Source of the DNA: Rhodovulum sp. PH10
GTDB taxonomy: Bacteria; Pseudomonadota; Alphaproteobacteria; Rhizobiales; Xanthobacteraceae
Assembly (NCBI RefSeq): GCF_000293785.1
Contig: NZ_AKZI01000068.1
Span: 1 to 64,000 of the forward strand
Reading direction: 5' to 3'
Length of the DNA: 64,000 nucleotides
A program made the position numbers and the translations under genes. The notes below the pieces were generated by a model. That model searched no databases and was not told the DNA's origin. It saw nothing but the letters and a program-made list of their open reading frames with translations. This document shows, piece by piece, positions 26,943 through 35,010 of the stretch (position 1 is its first letter; every line of letters begins with the position of its first letter).

Positions 26943-28208
26943 TCAGGCGGCGTCGGACAGGCGCAGCCCGGTGAACTGCCAGCGCGCCGCGGGCGGAAAG
27001 AAGTTGCGATAGGTGTCGCGGGCGTGGCCGGCGGGCGTCGCCAGCGAGCTGCCGCGCAGCACCATCTGGTTCACCATGAACTTGCCGTTGTACTCGCCGA
27101 TCGCCCCCTCGACCGGGCGGAAGCCCGGATACGGAGAATAGGCGCTGCGGGTCCACTGCCAGACAACGCCGTGCGCGTCTGACAGCGCGCCGCTGCGGGC
27201 GGCGACCTCCCACTCGGCCTCGCTCGGCAGGTGGCGTCCCGCCCAGCGGGCGAAGGCGTCGGCCTCGTAGTAACTGACGTGGCACACCGGCGCGTCGGGA
27301 TCGACCTCACGAAGTCCGCCGAGCGTCATCGCGCGCCAGGCGCCGTCGGCCTCCTGCTGCCAGTAGCCGGGCGCCTGCCAGCCTTCGGCGGCCACGGTCG
27401 CCCAGCCGTCCGACAACCACAGGGTCGGCCGCTGGTAGCCGCCGTCCGCGATGAAGGCGAGCCACTCGCCATTGGTGACGAGGCTTTTGTCGACCGAGGC
27501 CGGCCCGACCAGCTCACGATGCGCCGGGCCCTCGTTGTCGTAGCAAAACCCCTCGCCGGTGTGGCCGATCGTGTGGATCGCCTCCGGCAGATGCACCTTG
27601 TCGCCCGAGCGCATGGATTTGGGCGCCGCCCAGGCGGCGTCGTAGACCGGCGCGCAGGGGTTTTCGGAGAAGGCGTGCAGGATGTCGGTGAGGATCAGCT
27701 CCTGGTGCTGCTGCTCGTGATTGAGGCCGATCGTCACGATGCTGGCGATCTCCTCGGCGAGCGATCCCTCGGCGCCGTGCAACAACGCCTCGACCGCCCG
27801 GTCGACATGCGCGCGATAGGCGGAAACTTCGGCGACGTCCGGCCGGGTGATCAGGCCGCGCTTCGGGCGGGCGTGACGCGGGCCGGCCTGCACGTAATAG
27901 GAGTTGTAGAGATAGGCGAGCCGGTCGTCGTAGCGGCGGTAATTTGGCGCATGCGGGACCAGCAGGAATTCCTCGAAGAACCACGTGGTGTGGGCGCGGT
28001 GCCATTTGGTCGGGCTGGCGTCCGGCATCGACTGGACCACCTGATCCTCGGCCGAGAGCGGCGCCGCCAAGGCTTCGGTGTGCGCCCGCACGGTACGGAA
28101 GGCGTCGAGCAGGTCTTGCGGCGACCGATCCTGCGCGGGTGCGAGCGGCGCGGAGGCCGGGCGAACGGTGGGCCGGTCGAGGGTCCGGTCGAGGATCGAG
28201 GTGCTCAT
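26943..28208 (-). CDS. egtB: Ergothioneine biosynthesis sulfoxide synthase EgtB
   Basis: A 421-residue iron enzyme that joins hercynine to cysteine or gamma-glutamylcysteine with oxygen. The N-terminal DinB-like domain gives the three-histidine iron site: KWHRAHTTW (68-76) and NHEQQHQEL with H164 and H168. The C-terminal formylglycine-enzyme-like domain starts near VTNGEWLAFI and ends RDTYRNFFPPAARWQFTGLRLS. Start at 28208 is supported by family length; the frame stays open for about 700 codons upstream through the protease gene on the same strand in another frame, which is not coding. First gene of egtBD. Confidence 0.93.
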   Translation of the reverse strand: MSTSILDRTLDRPTVRPASAPLAPAQDRSPQDLLDAFRTVRAHTEALAAPLSAEDQVVQSMPDASPTKWHRAHTTWFFEEFLLVPHAPNYRRYDDRLAYLYNSYYVQAGPRHARPKRGLITRPDVAEVSAYRAHVDRAVEALLHGAEGSLAEEIASIVTIGLNHEQQHQELILTDILHAFSENPCAPVYDAAWAAPKSMRSGDKVHLPEAIHTIGHTGEGFCYDNEGPAHRELVGPASVDKSLVTNGEWLAFIADGGYQRPTLWLSDGWATVAAEGWQAPGYWQQEADGAWRAMTLGGLREVDPDAPVCHVSYYEADAFARWAGRHLPSEAEWEVAARSGALSDAHGVVWQWTRSAYSPYPGFRPVEGAIGEYNGKFMVNQMVLRGSSLATPAGHARDTYRNFFPPAARWQFTGLRLSDAA

Positions 28209-28639
28209 GAACGGGTCCCGGGTCGGAGGGGGTTTTTTCGGCACCGGGCCGGGGTCCGGTATCGCCGCGGAGTCCCTCGAAAACCACGCCCCGGCGCTGG
28301 GGTTCCCGAATGCCTCGCGCGAATCGTCCGACGGCGTACCGGCCGGCCGGTTCGCAGAGGGTTCGGCGGCTCCCTCCTCTCCGGATATCTCACTGACATC
28401 GTGGAGATAACGCCGACCGGCCCGCGACTGGAAAGCGGCCTCGTGCGCAAAACCACCGGCCGAGAAGAACGGATGCATGGATTCCGATGCGTGAAGGCGA
28501 TCGCCACACGCGGCGGTGTCTTGCGGCAGTGTCTTGCAGAGGTGCTTTGCGCAGGTGGTTCGTGCTGGTGTGGTTCGCGCAGGTGTGGTTTGCGCAGGTG
28601 TGGTTTGCGGCTCGCCACCCACGGGCAGCGCGCAAACGC
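28209..28639. other. Intergenic region upstream of egtB, with 15-bp tandem repeat
   Basis: About 430 bp between the M48 gene and egtB, both on the minus strand, so it should hold the egtBD promoter. At 28541-28610 it carries a tandem array of a 15-bp unit GTGTGGTTTGCGCAG: two or three nearly perfect copies and degenerate ones on the left. In minus orientation the unit reads CTGCGCAAACCACAC. No ORF with family similarity is seen. Confidence 0.6.
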
Positions 28640-30169
28640 CTACTCGACCACCAGCTTCACCCGCTCGCCGGGCTTCACCGAGGCGGTGTCGGACAAGCCG
28701 TTGAGCACCCGGAAGCGCTCGACCTTGCGGCCACCGAGCACGGTGCGGGCGGCGAGCGATTCCACCGTGTCGCCCGGCTTCACCGTGACGACCTCGATCC
28801 GCGACGGCTTGGCGGAGGCCGCTTCGGCGAGCGACAGGCGGCGGAAGGTGCCGACCGAGTCCATGAGCGCCTTGTCGATCTCGGCCGACCGCGTCTTGCT
28901 CGCGAACACGAAGCGGTAGAGCTCGTCGCCGTATTGGACGACGACGATGCGGAACCACCACGGGTCGCCGGTGGCGGTGGCGGTGATCGCCGGAAAGCCG
29001 CCGATCCGCGTCTCCTCCACCGAGCCCGGCTCGATCGCCTCGATCCAGCCGGACTTCAGGTACTGCGCCAGCGTCTGGCCGGAAGGCGCCTTGACGATGT
29101 CGAGCCGGAGCGCGCGATCGCCGCCGGGCGCGCTGCCGAGCACCGCCTGCGCGGTGTTCTCCAGCGAGAACCCTTCGGGCGCGGTGAAGGCGAAGCCGAG
29201 CTTGGGGTGCAGGAAGCGCCGCCCGCGCACGAAGCCGTCGACCGGGTCCTCGCCATAGACGAGCCCGTCGATCGCCGCGAGATAGGGCGCTTCCCCGCGC
29301 GCGCCGGCGGGATAGTTTCGCGCGTTGGCGAGCGCATTGGCGACCCGCTCCGGGGTCGCCGGGTGGGAGGCGAGGAAGTCGAGCGAGCGCGCGTCGGTGC
29401 CGCTCGCCGAGCGCAGCGCCGCGAACCGCCCCATCGCCTCCAGGAAGCGCGGCGCGCCGTGCGGATCGAAGCCCGCCCGCGAGGCGATGCCGACCCCGAT
29501 GGCGTCGGCCTCCAGCTCCTGCGCGCGCGAAAAATCGGCGAGCGCCAGCTTGGTCTTGGCGAGCGCCAGCGCGCCGGTGGTGTCGTTCGGGTCGGCCGAG
29601 GCGGTGGCCAGCATCGCCACCTTGCGCGCCTGATTCTCGCGGATCGCCGCATGGCGGGCGAGCACGTGGGCCATCTCGTGCGCCAGCACCGAGGCGAGCT
29701 CGGAGGAATCGTCGGCGAGCCCGACCAGCCCGCGGGTGATGTAGAGGTCGCCCGAGGGCAGCGCGAAGGCGTTGATCGCCGGCGAGTTCAGGATGGTGAC
29801 GCGATAGCGCATGTCGGGCCGCTCGGAGGCGGCCACCAGCTTGTCGACGATGCCGGAGATCATCGCCTCGACTTTTGCGTCCCGATAGGGGCCGCCATAG
29901 GAGGCGAGAATCCGGCGGTGCTCGCGCTCGGCGGCCGACGACGGCTCGATCGGCTTGTTGGCGGAATGGACGGCGCCGGTGGTGGTGGTGCCGGGGCCGG
30001 TGTCGAGATTGCCGACCCACGACGAGCAGCCCGGCAGCGCCAGGGCGACGAGCACCAGCACGCCGGCCACCCCCGCGACCCGTGCGAGCGCGCGCGCGCA
30101 ACAATGCGACGCGGCGGCGCGACGCCACCCCGTGCCCCGAATCCACTGCGGACGCAGGTGCTCGTTCAC
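28640..30169 (-). CDS. M48 family zinc metalloprotease lipoprotein with C-terminal LysM-like domain
   Basis: A 509-residue protein. Lipobox LPGC at 45-48 marks a lipoprotein. The zinc site is HEMAH at 164-168 and the third ligand lies in QELEADAIG near 207-215. This matches the BepA/LoiP-like group of periplasmic M48 proteases that degrade or help assemble outer-membrane proteins. Residues about 285-440 are a family-associated domain (FAFTAPEGFSLEN). The C-terminus VVTVKPGDTVESLAARTV...VERFRVLNGL is a LysM-like cell-wall domain. Start is GTG at 30169 with GGGGATCG before it; other GTG codons are possible. The SNase-like gene ends 59 bp upstream, so the two are likely one operon. Confidence 0.85.
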   Translation of the reverse strand: MNEHLRPQWIRGTGWRRAAASHCCARALARVAGVAGVLVLVALALPGCSSWVGNLDTGPGTTTTGAVHSANKPIEPSSAAEREHRRILASYGGPYRDAKVEAMISGIVDKLVAASERPDMRYRVTILNSPAINAFALPSGDLYITRGLVGLADDSSELASVLAHEMAHVLARHAAIRENQARKVAMLATASADPNDTTGALALAKTKLALADFSRAQELEADAIGVGIASRAGFDPHGAPRFLEAMGRFAALRSASGTDARSLDFLASHPATPERVANALANARNYPAGARGEAPYLAAIDGLVYGEDPVDGFVRGRRFLHPKLGFAFTAPEGFSLENTAQAVLGSAPGGDRALRLDIVKAPSGQTLAQYLKSGWIEAIEPGSVEETRIGGFPAITATATGDPWWFRIVVVQYGDELYRFVFASKTRSAEIDKALMDSVGTFRRLSLAEAASAKPSRIEVVTVKPGDTVESLAARTVLGGRKVERFRVLNGLSDTASVKPGERVKLVVE

Positions 30170-30228
30170 CCGATCCCCGTTCTGCTCGCCCGCCGCGCTT
30201 CGCCCGGCCGCGGCCCGATCGCCCCTCG

Positions 30229-31215
30229 TCACTCCCCGACGATCGCGATCTGCTCCGGCCGCAGCACCTCGATGCGCGGCCCGCCCCACGTCTCGACGAT
30301 CCCCCGCACGGCGACACGTCGCCCCGCCAGCCGGTCCGGGTCGAGCCCGGCCGCGGCCAGCCTTTTGGCGATTCGTCGCGCGATCGTCACGGTGACATCC
30401 TGCGACCAACGTCGGCCGAAATTAAGGTAGACGGTGGCGGCACCGTGGCCGACCGACAGGACGGTCCCCTCCACCAGCGCGAAGTGCCCACGCCGCCGCA
30501 GGATTTTTTCCGGCGCCTCGGCCGGCAGGGCGACGGCGCCGGGCGCCGCCCAAAAGCCGCGACGGGCGTCTCTCGCCTCGCGCTCGGCCGCGAGCAGCGT
30601 GTTTCGGCACGGGCCGCCGATTTTTCCGTCGACCAGCGCGAGCCCGCCCGACACCAGGAGGTTTTGCAGCGTGGTCCAGCGGGGGGCCGCCGCGCGCGAA
30701 CGAGAGCCGGCCGGCGAGGCGCCGCCGCGGGGACTGCGCGCCCCGCCGGGATCGGCCGGCAGAAGCACGTGCGCCACCACCCTGCCCCAGCGGTCGGGCT
30801 CGTCCTCCCGCCCCGACCTGCCGATGACGATCGCTCGGCCCGGAGGCATCAGGTCGCGAAGGATCTCGGCGGCGGTGTCCGTTCCGGCCGATGGCCCCGC
30901 CCCGCCGTCGTCGCCCGCCGGACCGATATCGACCTCGATTCCGGCGAGCAGCACCTCGCGCCCGTCGAGAAGCCGCAGCGTGCGGCCGTCGACCACTGCG
31001 GTGACGTCGGCGCTTTCGGTCACCGTCAGCGGGCAGCCGAGATCGGCCAGCACGGTGGCGCCGACGGCGGGGCGCGCCTCCGCCGCGGCCGCCGGCCGCG
31101 CCCAAAATCCCGCCGCCAGCGCGAAGAGCACCACGGTCGCGCGAAAACCGCGGCGGCGGCCGGCACCGGCCCGCCGGCTCGCCGGCCCGACCGCGGTGAG
31201 CCCGAAGCGTCGCAT
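30229..31215 (-). CDS. Secreted thermonuclease (SNase)-like protein
   Basis: A 328-residue protein with an N-terminal signal peptide (1-45, core VVLFALAAGFWARPAAA). The SNase-like fold is suggested by VTAVVDGRTLRLLDGREVLLAGIEV (split VTAVVDGRTLRL, DGREVLLAGIEV; about 68-92), DRWGRVVAHVLL, LLVSGGLALV and LLAAEREARDARRGFW. The catalytic Arg/Glu/Arg set of staphylococcal nuclease is incomplete by eye: the usual RLxGIDxPE is here LLAGIEVDIG. It may be inactive as a nuclease. The C-terminal third is a separate OB-like domain (LVEGTVLSVG...VRGIVETWGG). Start at 31215 with GAGG upstream. In operon with the M48 protease. Confidence 0.75.
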   Translation of the reverse strand: MRRFGLTAVGPASRRAGAGRRRGFRATVVLFALAAGFWARPAAAAEARPAVGATVLADLGCPLTVTESADVTAVVDGRTLRLLDGREVLLAGIEVDIGPAGDDGGAGPSAGTDTAAEILRDLMPPGRAIVIGRSGREDEPDRWGRVVAHVLLPADPGGARSPRGGASPAGSRSRAAAPRWTTLQNLLVSGGLALVDGKIGGPCRNTLLAAEREARDARRGFWAAPGAVALPAEAPEKILRRRGHFALVEGTVLSVGHGAATVYLNFGRRWSQDVTVTIARRIAKRLAAAGLDPDRLAGRRVAVRGIVETWGGPRIEVLRPEQIAIVGE

Positions 31216-31305
31216 CGAAACCTCGGATGGCGACCTGCACGGCGGAGGGCCTCGGCTCGGCCGAGAGGATGCACCCCCGCCGCGTCTATGCTACACCCGC
31301 GCCAC

Positions 31306-31382
31306 GGTCCCGTAGCTCAGCCGGATAGAGCAGCGGTTTCCTAAACCGAAGGTCACAGGTTCGAGTCCTGTCGGGACCGCCA
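31306..31382 (+). tRNA. tRNA-Arg (anticodon CCT)
   Basis: A full cloverleaf: acceptor GGTCCCG (31306-31312) with CGGGACC (31372-31378), D-arm GCTC/GAGC, anticodon arm GCGGT-TTCCTAA-ACCGA with anticodon CCT at 31340-31342, T-arm ACAGG-TTCGAGT-CCTGT, discriminator G and an encoded CCA (31380-31382). It decodes AGG. Confidence 0.95.
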
Positions 31383-31384
31383 CT

Positions 31385-31424
31385 CTTCCGTCGCGCCGCT
31401 CGGCCTTCCGTCGCGCCGCTCAGC
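31385..31424. repeat. 20-bp tandem duplication after tRNA-Arg
   Basis: CTTCCGTCGCGCCGCTCGGC (31385-31404) followed at once by the same 20-mer with one G-to-A change (31405-31424). The second copy contains the stop codon of the DUF421 gene. One of several short tandem duplications in this window. Confidence 0.85.
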
Positions 31425-31920
31425 GGGGCGGATCTCGGCGGCGCTTCAGCACCGAGATCTTGCCGCTCGGCTCGAGCACGATCGCCTGCGTCTCCTCCAC
31501 GCTGCCGGCGTCCTGCTGGCGGATCGCCTCGTCGAGATCGGCATCCGACACGCCCCAGCGCACCCGCGCATCGAACGTCCGCCGGCCCTCGTCGACGAGC
31601 GATACGGGACGCCCCTCGATCAGCCGCGACAGGCCGGGACTGAGCGCCGCGAGGCGCGCCAGAAGCCAGTGCAGCGCCATCAGCAAGGTGGTGGCCGCGA
31701 GCGTGCCGACCAGCGGGGCGGTGCCGGTCAGGGTGCGGCTGAGATTCGAGCCGACGATGATCGAGACGACGATGTCGAGCGCCGACCATTTGGCGAACAT
31801 CCGGCGGCCGGCGAGGCGGATGGCGACCAGCCCATAGGCCAGAATCAACACCGCACGCGCGCACTCCTGCGCGGTGGTCAGGTCGCCGGTGCGGCCGAAG
31901 ATCTCGTCGACCCAACTCAT
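31420..31920 (-). CDS. DUF421 (YetF-like) membrane protein
   Basis: A 166-residue protein of the DUF421/YetF family. Two or three membrane helices lie in the first 90 residues (AVLILAYGLVAIRLAG; LDIVVSIIVGSNLSRTL; LLMALHWLLARL), followed by the conserved cytoplasmic domain LIEGRPVSLVDEGR...DADLDEAIRQQDAGSVEETQAIVLEPSGKISVLKRR. Function is not established for the family. It starts 25 bp after the SPW gene and is probably co-transcribed with it. Confidence 0.85.
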   Translation of the reverse strand: MSWVDEIFGRTGDLTTAQECARAVLILAYGLVAIRLAGRRMFAKWSALDIVVSIIVGSNLSRTLTGTAPLVGTLAATTLLMALHWLLARLAALSPGLSRLIEGRPVSLVDEGRRTFDARVRWGVSDADLDEAIRQQDAGSVEETQAIVLEPSGKISVLKRRRDPPR

Positions 31921-31945
31921 CGGGCGAGCGCCGGGAGCGAGCCGC

Positions 31946-32323
31946 TCAGGGCGGATTGTCGCCCATCACCAGGCCGGACTCCGGGCGGGTGCGCGTGACG
32001 AGGCTCGCGACGATCTCGAACAGGCCGATCAGGAGGTGCGGGAGGAAGATTTGGTCGGCGAAGCCGAACAGCCACGGCGAGGCGGCGAGCAGGACGCCGC
32101 TCGCGGCGTCGAGCCCGAGATGCACCGGCATCGGGATGGCGTGAATCAGTCCGAGCTCGTAATCGGTGAAGGCGCTGTAGAGGATGGCGCCGAGCCCGAG
32201 CGCCACCGGCACGAACTCCGCCGGCCCGCCGTCGGCGAAGCCGAGCAGATAGGGCGACGCCGCCAGGAGCGCGCCGACCACATAGTCGATCACGCCGTGT
32301 ACACGCGTGGGCAAGAACCGCAT
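31946..32323 (-). CDS. SPW-repeat membrane protein
   Basis: A 125-residue membrane protein with four helices arranged as two repeats. Each repeat contains the SPW motif: ASPYLLGFAD at 22-31 and ASPWLFGFAD at 81-90, preceded by HGVIDYVVGALL and HLGLDAASGVLL. Start at 32323 has AGGAGAG before it. The frame is open upstream, but that part is repetitive non-family sequence. Role unknown; first gene of a likely two-gene unit with DUF421. Confidence 0.82.
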   Translation of the reverse strand: MRFLPTRVHGVIDYVVGALLAASPYLLGFADGGPAEFVPVALGLGAILYSAFTDYELGLIHAIPMPVHLGLDAASGVLLAASPWLFGFADQIFLPHLLIGLFEIVASLVTRTRPESGLVMGDNPP

Positions 32324-32343
32324 CGTCCGCTCTCCTGCGCTCG

Positions 32344-32443
32344 TCTTCTGCTGCTGCCCGGTTTTCTTCTGCTGGTGCCCGGTATTCGCCCGGCGCGACG
32401 TGCCGGGGCCTCGCGGGCGAGCGCGGCCTCGCGGGCAAGCGCG
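32344..32443. repeat. Two adjacent tandem duplications (21 bp and 18 bp)
   Basis: TCTTCTGCTGCTGCCCGGTTT-type 21-mer at 32344-32364 is repeated at 32365-32385 with two changes. A little further, GCCTCGCGGGCGAGCGCG (18 bp, 32408-32425) is repeated at 32426-32443 with one change. Both are in the 296-bp gap between the SPW gene and the methyltransferase gene, where no ORF is supported. Confidence 0.8.
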
Positions 32444-32619
32444 GCGGCCACACCGCTGCGGGGCGGAGCCTCGTTGCAGGGTCAAGCCTCGCGGCGGGCA
32501 GCCGTTCCGGGCAGAGGGACGCCACCGTGCGGGCCGCGTGACGTACGAAGGGTTCGTCGGGCGATCCGACGCGGCGCCGCCGGCTGGCGGAGCCCGGCTC
32601 GCGTGTCACGCGACGCTGT

Positions 32620-33282
32620 TCAGGCATTCCGCCGGATCGCCGCGAACCACATCTTCAAGCCGTCTCCGAACGCCTGCGGATGGGCGGCGACGAAAGCCGG
32701 GTTCAGTTCGCTGTCTCGCAGGTCCAGGGATTCGATCGTCCATCCGTCGGAAAAAGCCTGCTGCAGCTCACGGCGCGAGACGCCGCCATTGGGCGAAGCA
32801 GGGCATTCGTCGCTGAAGCTGAACAGGAGCAGAAGGCCTCCGGGGCGCACGACGTGGGCAAGCCCGCGTACATATCGCGCCCGTTCCTCGGCCGCGTAGA
32901 TGTGAAACAGGCCGCTGTCGAGGACGGTCGCGAAACTCTCGTCCCACTGCTCCAAGGTCATCGCATCCTTCACGAGGAAGCGGACCGACAACCCGTCCTT
33001 TTCTGCGGCTTTGCGCTCGGCGCTTTCGATCGCCTTCGGCACGAAATCGATGCCGGTTACCGTATGGCCTCGTTCCGCGAAATAGATGGCCATCCCGCCG
33101 GTGCCGCAGCCGCAATCCAGGACCGGGCCGACGACTTGCGTCGCCGCGTCGACAAACGGCGGTTGCGGCTTTCCGGTGTCCCACGGCGGGGCTTGATTCT
33201 CGTAGATGTCCGAGAAGCTGTCCTTGTGGGTCCGCGTCGGGTCGATAATGGCGTCTCCCCGCGCGTCGAAACAGGTGCTCAT
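32620..33282 (-). CDS. Class I SAM-dependent methyltransferase (thiopurine/tellurite-type)
   Basis: A 220-residue methyltransferase. The lead FSDIYENQAPPWDTGKPQPPF (21 residues, 23-43; W34, P40 typical) is that of the TehB/thiopurine-methyltransferase-like group, and motif I VLDCGCGTGGMAIYFAERGH is at about 54-73. Motif II is VTGIDFVPKAIE and motif IV region SFATVLDSGLFHIY. Members methylate small thiols, tellurite, or halide-like xenobiotics; the substrate is unknown here. Good AGGAGAC ribosome site. It lies 37 bp behind the tetR gene on the same strand. Codon use is less GC-skewed than its neighbours, and the pair resembles actinobacterial TetR-methyltransferase units (impression by eye). 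Confidence 0.83.
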   Translation of the reverse strand: MSTCFDARGDAIIDPTRTHKDSFSDIYENQAPPWDTGKPQPPFVDAATQVVGPVLDCGCGTGGMAIYFAERGHTVTGIDFVPKAIESAERKAAEKDGLSVRFLVKDAMTLEQWDESFATVLDSGLFHIYAAEERARYVRGLAHVVRPGGLLLLFSFSDECPASPNGGVSRRELQQAFSDGWTIESLDLRDSELNPAFVAAHPQAFGDGLKMWFAAIRRNA

Positions 33283-33319
33283 CGATGTGTCTCCTGTTTT
33301 TCGGGTGATGTGCGACGAG

Positions 33320-33997
33320 CTACGCCGGCGGCCTGCTGGTCGACAGCCCGTCGATGATGACGTCGATGGCCCATTGGCTGCGGTCCGGACCGTCGCCCGA
33401 CGTCATTTCGCTGCGTAGGCCGTGCAAGTGCGGGAATTCATCGGCAGTGACGGCCGCCAGAACCGAGGCCACGCGCGTCAGTCCGCGGTCGTCGGTCGTA
33501 TGCAGAGCTTGCTCGGCGGCGATCGAGGTGACGTACAGCACCAGAAGGTCCACGCCCCAAGCCGCGGTGGCGGCACACACACCGCCTTCGTCGAGAAGGG
33601 CGAGGATGCACTCCCATATTCGCAAGCTGTTCGGCCCGGACGCGATGGTCGAGAGCGCCAGTTGCGCGAGGCCCCGGCGAGCCTCGAGAACGGAGTGATA
33701 CGAGACGAGCAGGGCCTTCAATCGGTCGCGCCAGGTGCCCCGCCGAGCAGGCAGGACCACCTCCGCAAGAACATGGTCGAGGAGCGCCGCATGAAGCTCA
33801 TCGGTATTTGCAAAGTACACGTAGAGTGAGGCCGCGCCGGTATCCAGCCGCTTGGCGATATTGCGCATGCTGAGACCGGAGACGCCTTCCTCCTCCAGGA
33901 TGGCGAGAGCGGCCTCGACGATGGCCTCGCGGCTCAAGGGGGATTTGGCCGGGCGGCTACGGCGGCTGACAACGGTTTGCGACGGGGTCTGCTTCAT
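33320..33997 (-). CDS. TetR/AcrR family transcriptional regulator
   Basis: A 225-residue repressor. The helix-turn-helix spans about 22-68: SREAIVEAALAILEEEGV, then LSMRNIAKRLDTGAASLYVYF (key residues M44, I47, A48, G54, S57, L58, Y59, F62). The C-terminal ligand domain is of the TetR_C type found with GTWRDRLKALL and is mostly hydrophobic helices. Start fixed at 33997 from the HTH spacing; the frame continues upstream but crosses the operator array. A cluster of GTTCGT/ACGAAC inverted repeats (34014-34060) lies directly upstream, so it very likely represses itself and the methyltransferase behind it. Confidence 0.87.
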   Translation of the reverse strand: MKQTPSQTVVSRRSRPAKSPLSREAIVEAALAILEEEGVSGLSMRNIAKRLDTGAASLYVYFANTDELHAALLDHVLAEVVLPARRGTWRDRLKALLVSYHSVLEARRGLAQLALSTIASGPNSLRIWECILALLDEGGVCAATAAWGVDLLVLYVTSIAAEQALHTTDDRGLTRVASVLAAVTADEFPHLHGLRSEMTSGDGPDRSQWAIDVIIDGLSTSRPPA

Positions 33998-34013
33998 GTT
34001 CCGACCCTCGCAT

Positions 34014-34060
34014 GACGAACACCGTTCGTCAAGAACACCGTTCGTTACGAACTGCGTTCG
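34014..34060. promoter_or_regulatory. Operator cluster upstream of tetR
   Basis: A 17-bp inverted repeat GACGAAC-ACC-GTTCGTC at 34014-34030, a second GTTCGT-T-ACGAAC at 34040-34052 and a further half-site GTTCGT at 34055-34060. The half-site ACGAAC/GTTCGT thus appears five times in 47 bp, 17 bp upstream of the tetR start. This is the layout of a TetR-family operator with room for more than one dimer. Confidence 0.75.
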
Positions 34061-34061
34061 T

Positions 34062-34671
34062 TCACGGGCAGGGCGCCAAGAGCGCGTTTGGAAACTCCGA
34101 CGGGGCTGCGCCGGAGCCGATTTCGCCGATCCGGCAGGAGCCGGTCGAAGGGCGTACCGGAGAGTCTCGCGACATCGGCGACGAAACGAGCGGCCGAAAG
34201 CGGCCCGGCCCACCGTCCCGATCGTCGACCGCCCTCCGCTCCGCCGTGGTCCGGGCGTGGGCCTCCGTCTCCTCGGCGAGCTCGATCAGGGTCGCGGCGT
34301 GCTGCCGAAGCGCCTCCGTGAAGGTCGCCGGCAGCGGCATCATCTCGGTCGCCCCCACCTCCACGTTCGCCGGGTCGGCGACGGCCAGAACGTCGCCGCC
34401 CGTCTTGCGGATCGCCGGCAGCACCTCGGGGCACGCAATCTCGGAACGGACGGCGACGGGCTCGTCGCTGCGCAGGATGAGCCGAGCCCCTCACCTCGCC
34501 GCCGATCCTCTCCGTCACCCGGATCGGCTCGCCGGACCCCGTCTCGGGCGGGAACGAGACCACGACCTTGCCGCCGGCCTGCTCGGGCCGGATGTCGGCG
34601 GGGACGCGGCTGCGAAAGAGGAAACTGGAGCTTTCGGAGCGCCGGGACGGCCGGGCGATTGCGGGCACCAT
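34062..34671 (-). pseudogene. Frameshifted, truncated gene resembling the N-terminus of a tyrosine recombinase (DUF6538-like)
   Basis: Reading from 34671, MVPAIARPSRRSESSSFLFR then RVPADIRP follows the N-terminal pattern of phage-type integrases of this class (aromatic-R-x-R-VPADLR). The frame is lost near 34487, in a run of four G on the coding strand, just after IRVTERIGGEVR. Removing one G would continue as ARLILRSDEPVAVRSEIACP and EVLPAIRKTGGDVLAVADPA up to about 34160. The rest, to the stop at 34062, looks degenerate. No catalytic domain is present. The remnant begins about 100 bp from the 3' end of tRNA-Phe and reads away from it, the usual place of an island integrase. The integrase assignment is by eye and moderate; a sequencing slip in the G run is also possible. 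Confidence 0.45.
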
Positions 34672-34712
34672 GTGCACCACCCGCCTGCACCGGTCGGGCG
34701 GTCAAAAAAGCC

Positions 34713-34740
34713 GTCGATGCTCGGAAGTCGATGCTCGGAA
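34713..34740. repeat. 14-bp perfect tandem duplication next to tRNA-Phe
   Basis: GTCGATGCTCGGAA occurs twice in direct succession (34713-34726 and 34727-34740), between the integrase-like remnant and the 3' end of tRNA-Phe. It may be an arm-type recombinase site or a slippage product. Confidence 0.8.
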
Positions 34741-34770
34741 ATTGCAAGACGTCGAGCGGTTAGGGAGGCG

Positions 34771-34846
34771 TGGTGCCCAGGGGCGGAATCGAACCACCGA
34801 CACCGTGATTTTCAGTCACGTGCTCTACCAACTGAGCTACCTGGGC
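34771..34846 (-). tRNA. tRNA-Phe (anticodon GAA)
   Basis: On the minus strand: acceptor GCCCAGG paired with CCTGGGC, D-arm GCTC/GAGC, anticodon loop CTGAAAA with GAA at 34811-34813, T-arm GGTTCGATTCC, discriminator A and encoded CCA (34771-34773). Its 3' end faces the integrase-like remnant and the TetR-methyltransferase cassette. Confidence 0.95.
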
Positions 34847-35010
34847 GTGCTCCACGACCTCGGCGCCGGAGCGCGGCACCGCGAGCGCCGGCGGGTTATA
34901 GAGGCTCGCCGGGCGGATGTCCAGAAGCCGTCGCGCGGATGTCACGAGGTTCTGTCCGGCGCTGTGCAAGCCGCTCGGCGGCCCGGCGAATCGGCACCAT
35001 CGACGAGGTT

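Noticed and set aside
28541-28610. Possible CRISPR-like array
   Set aside because: The 15-bp units are directly adjacent without spacers and are degenerate, so this is a tandem repeat.
28209-30317. In-frame continuation of egtB upstream to give a 1124-residue protein
   Set aside because: The upstream part overlaps the M48 gene in another frame on the same strand and is Arg/Ala/Gly-rich; EgtB similarity starts at 28208.
32365-32385. TGGTGCCC as a possible second attachment site matching the 3' end of tRNA-Phe
   Set aside because: Only about 8 bp agree before the match fails, which is expected by chance; the sequence is explained by the 21-bp tandem repeat.
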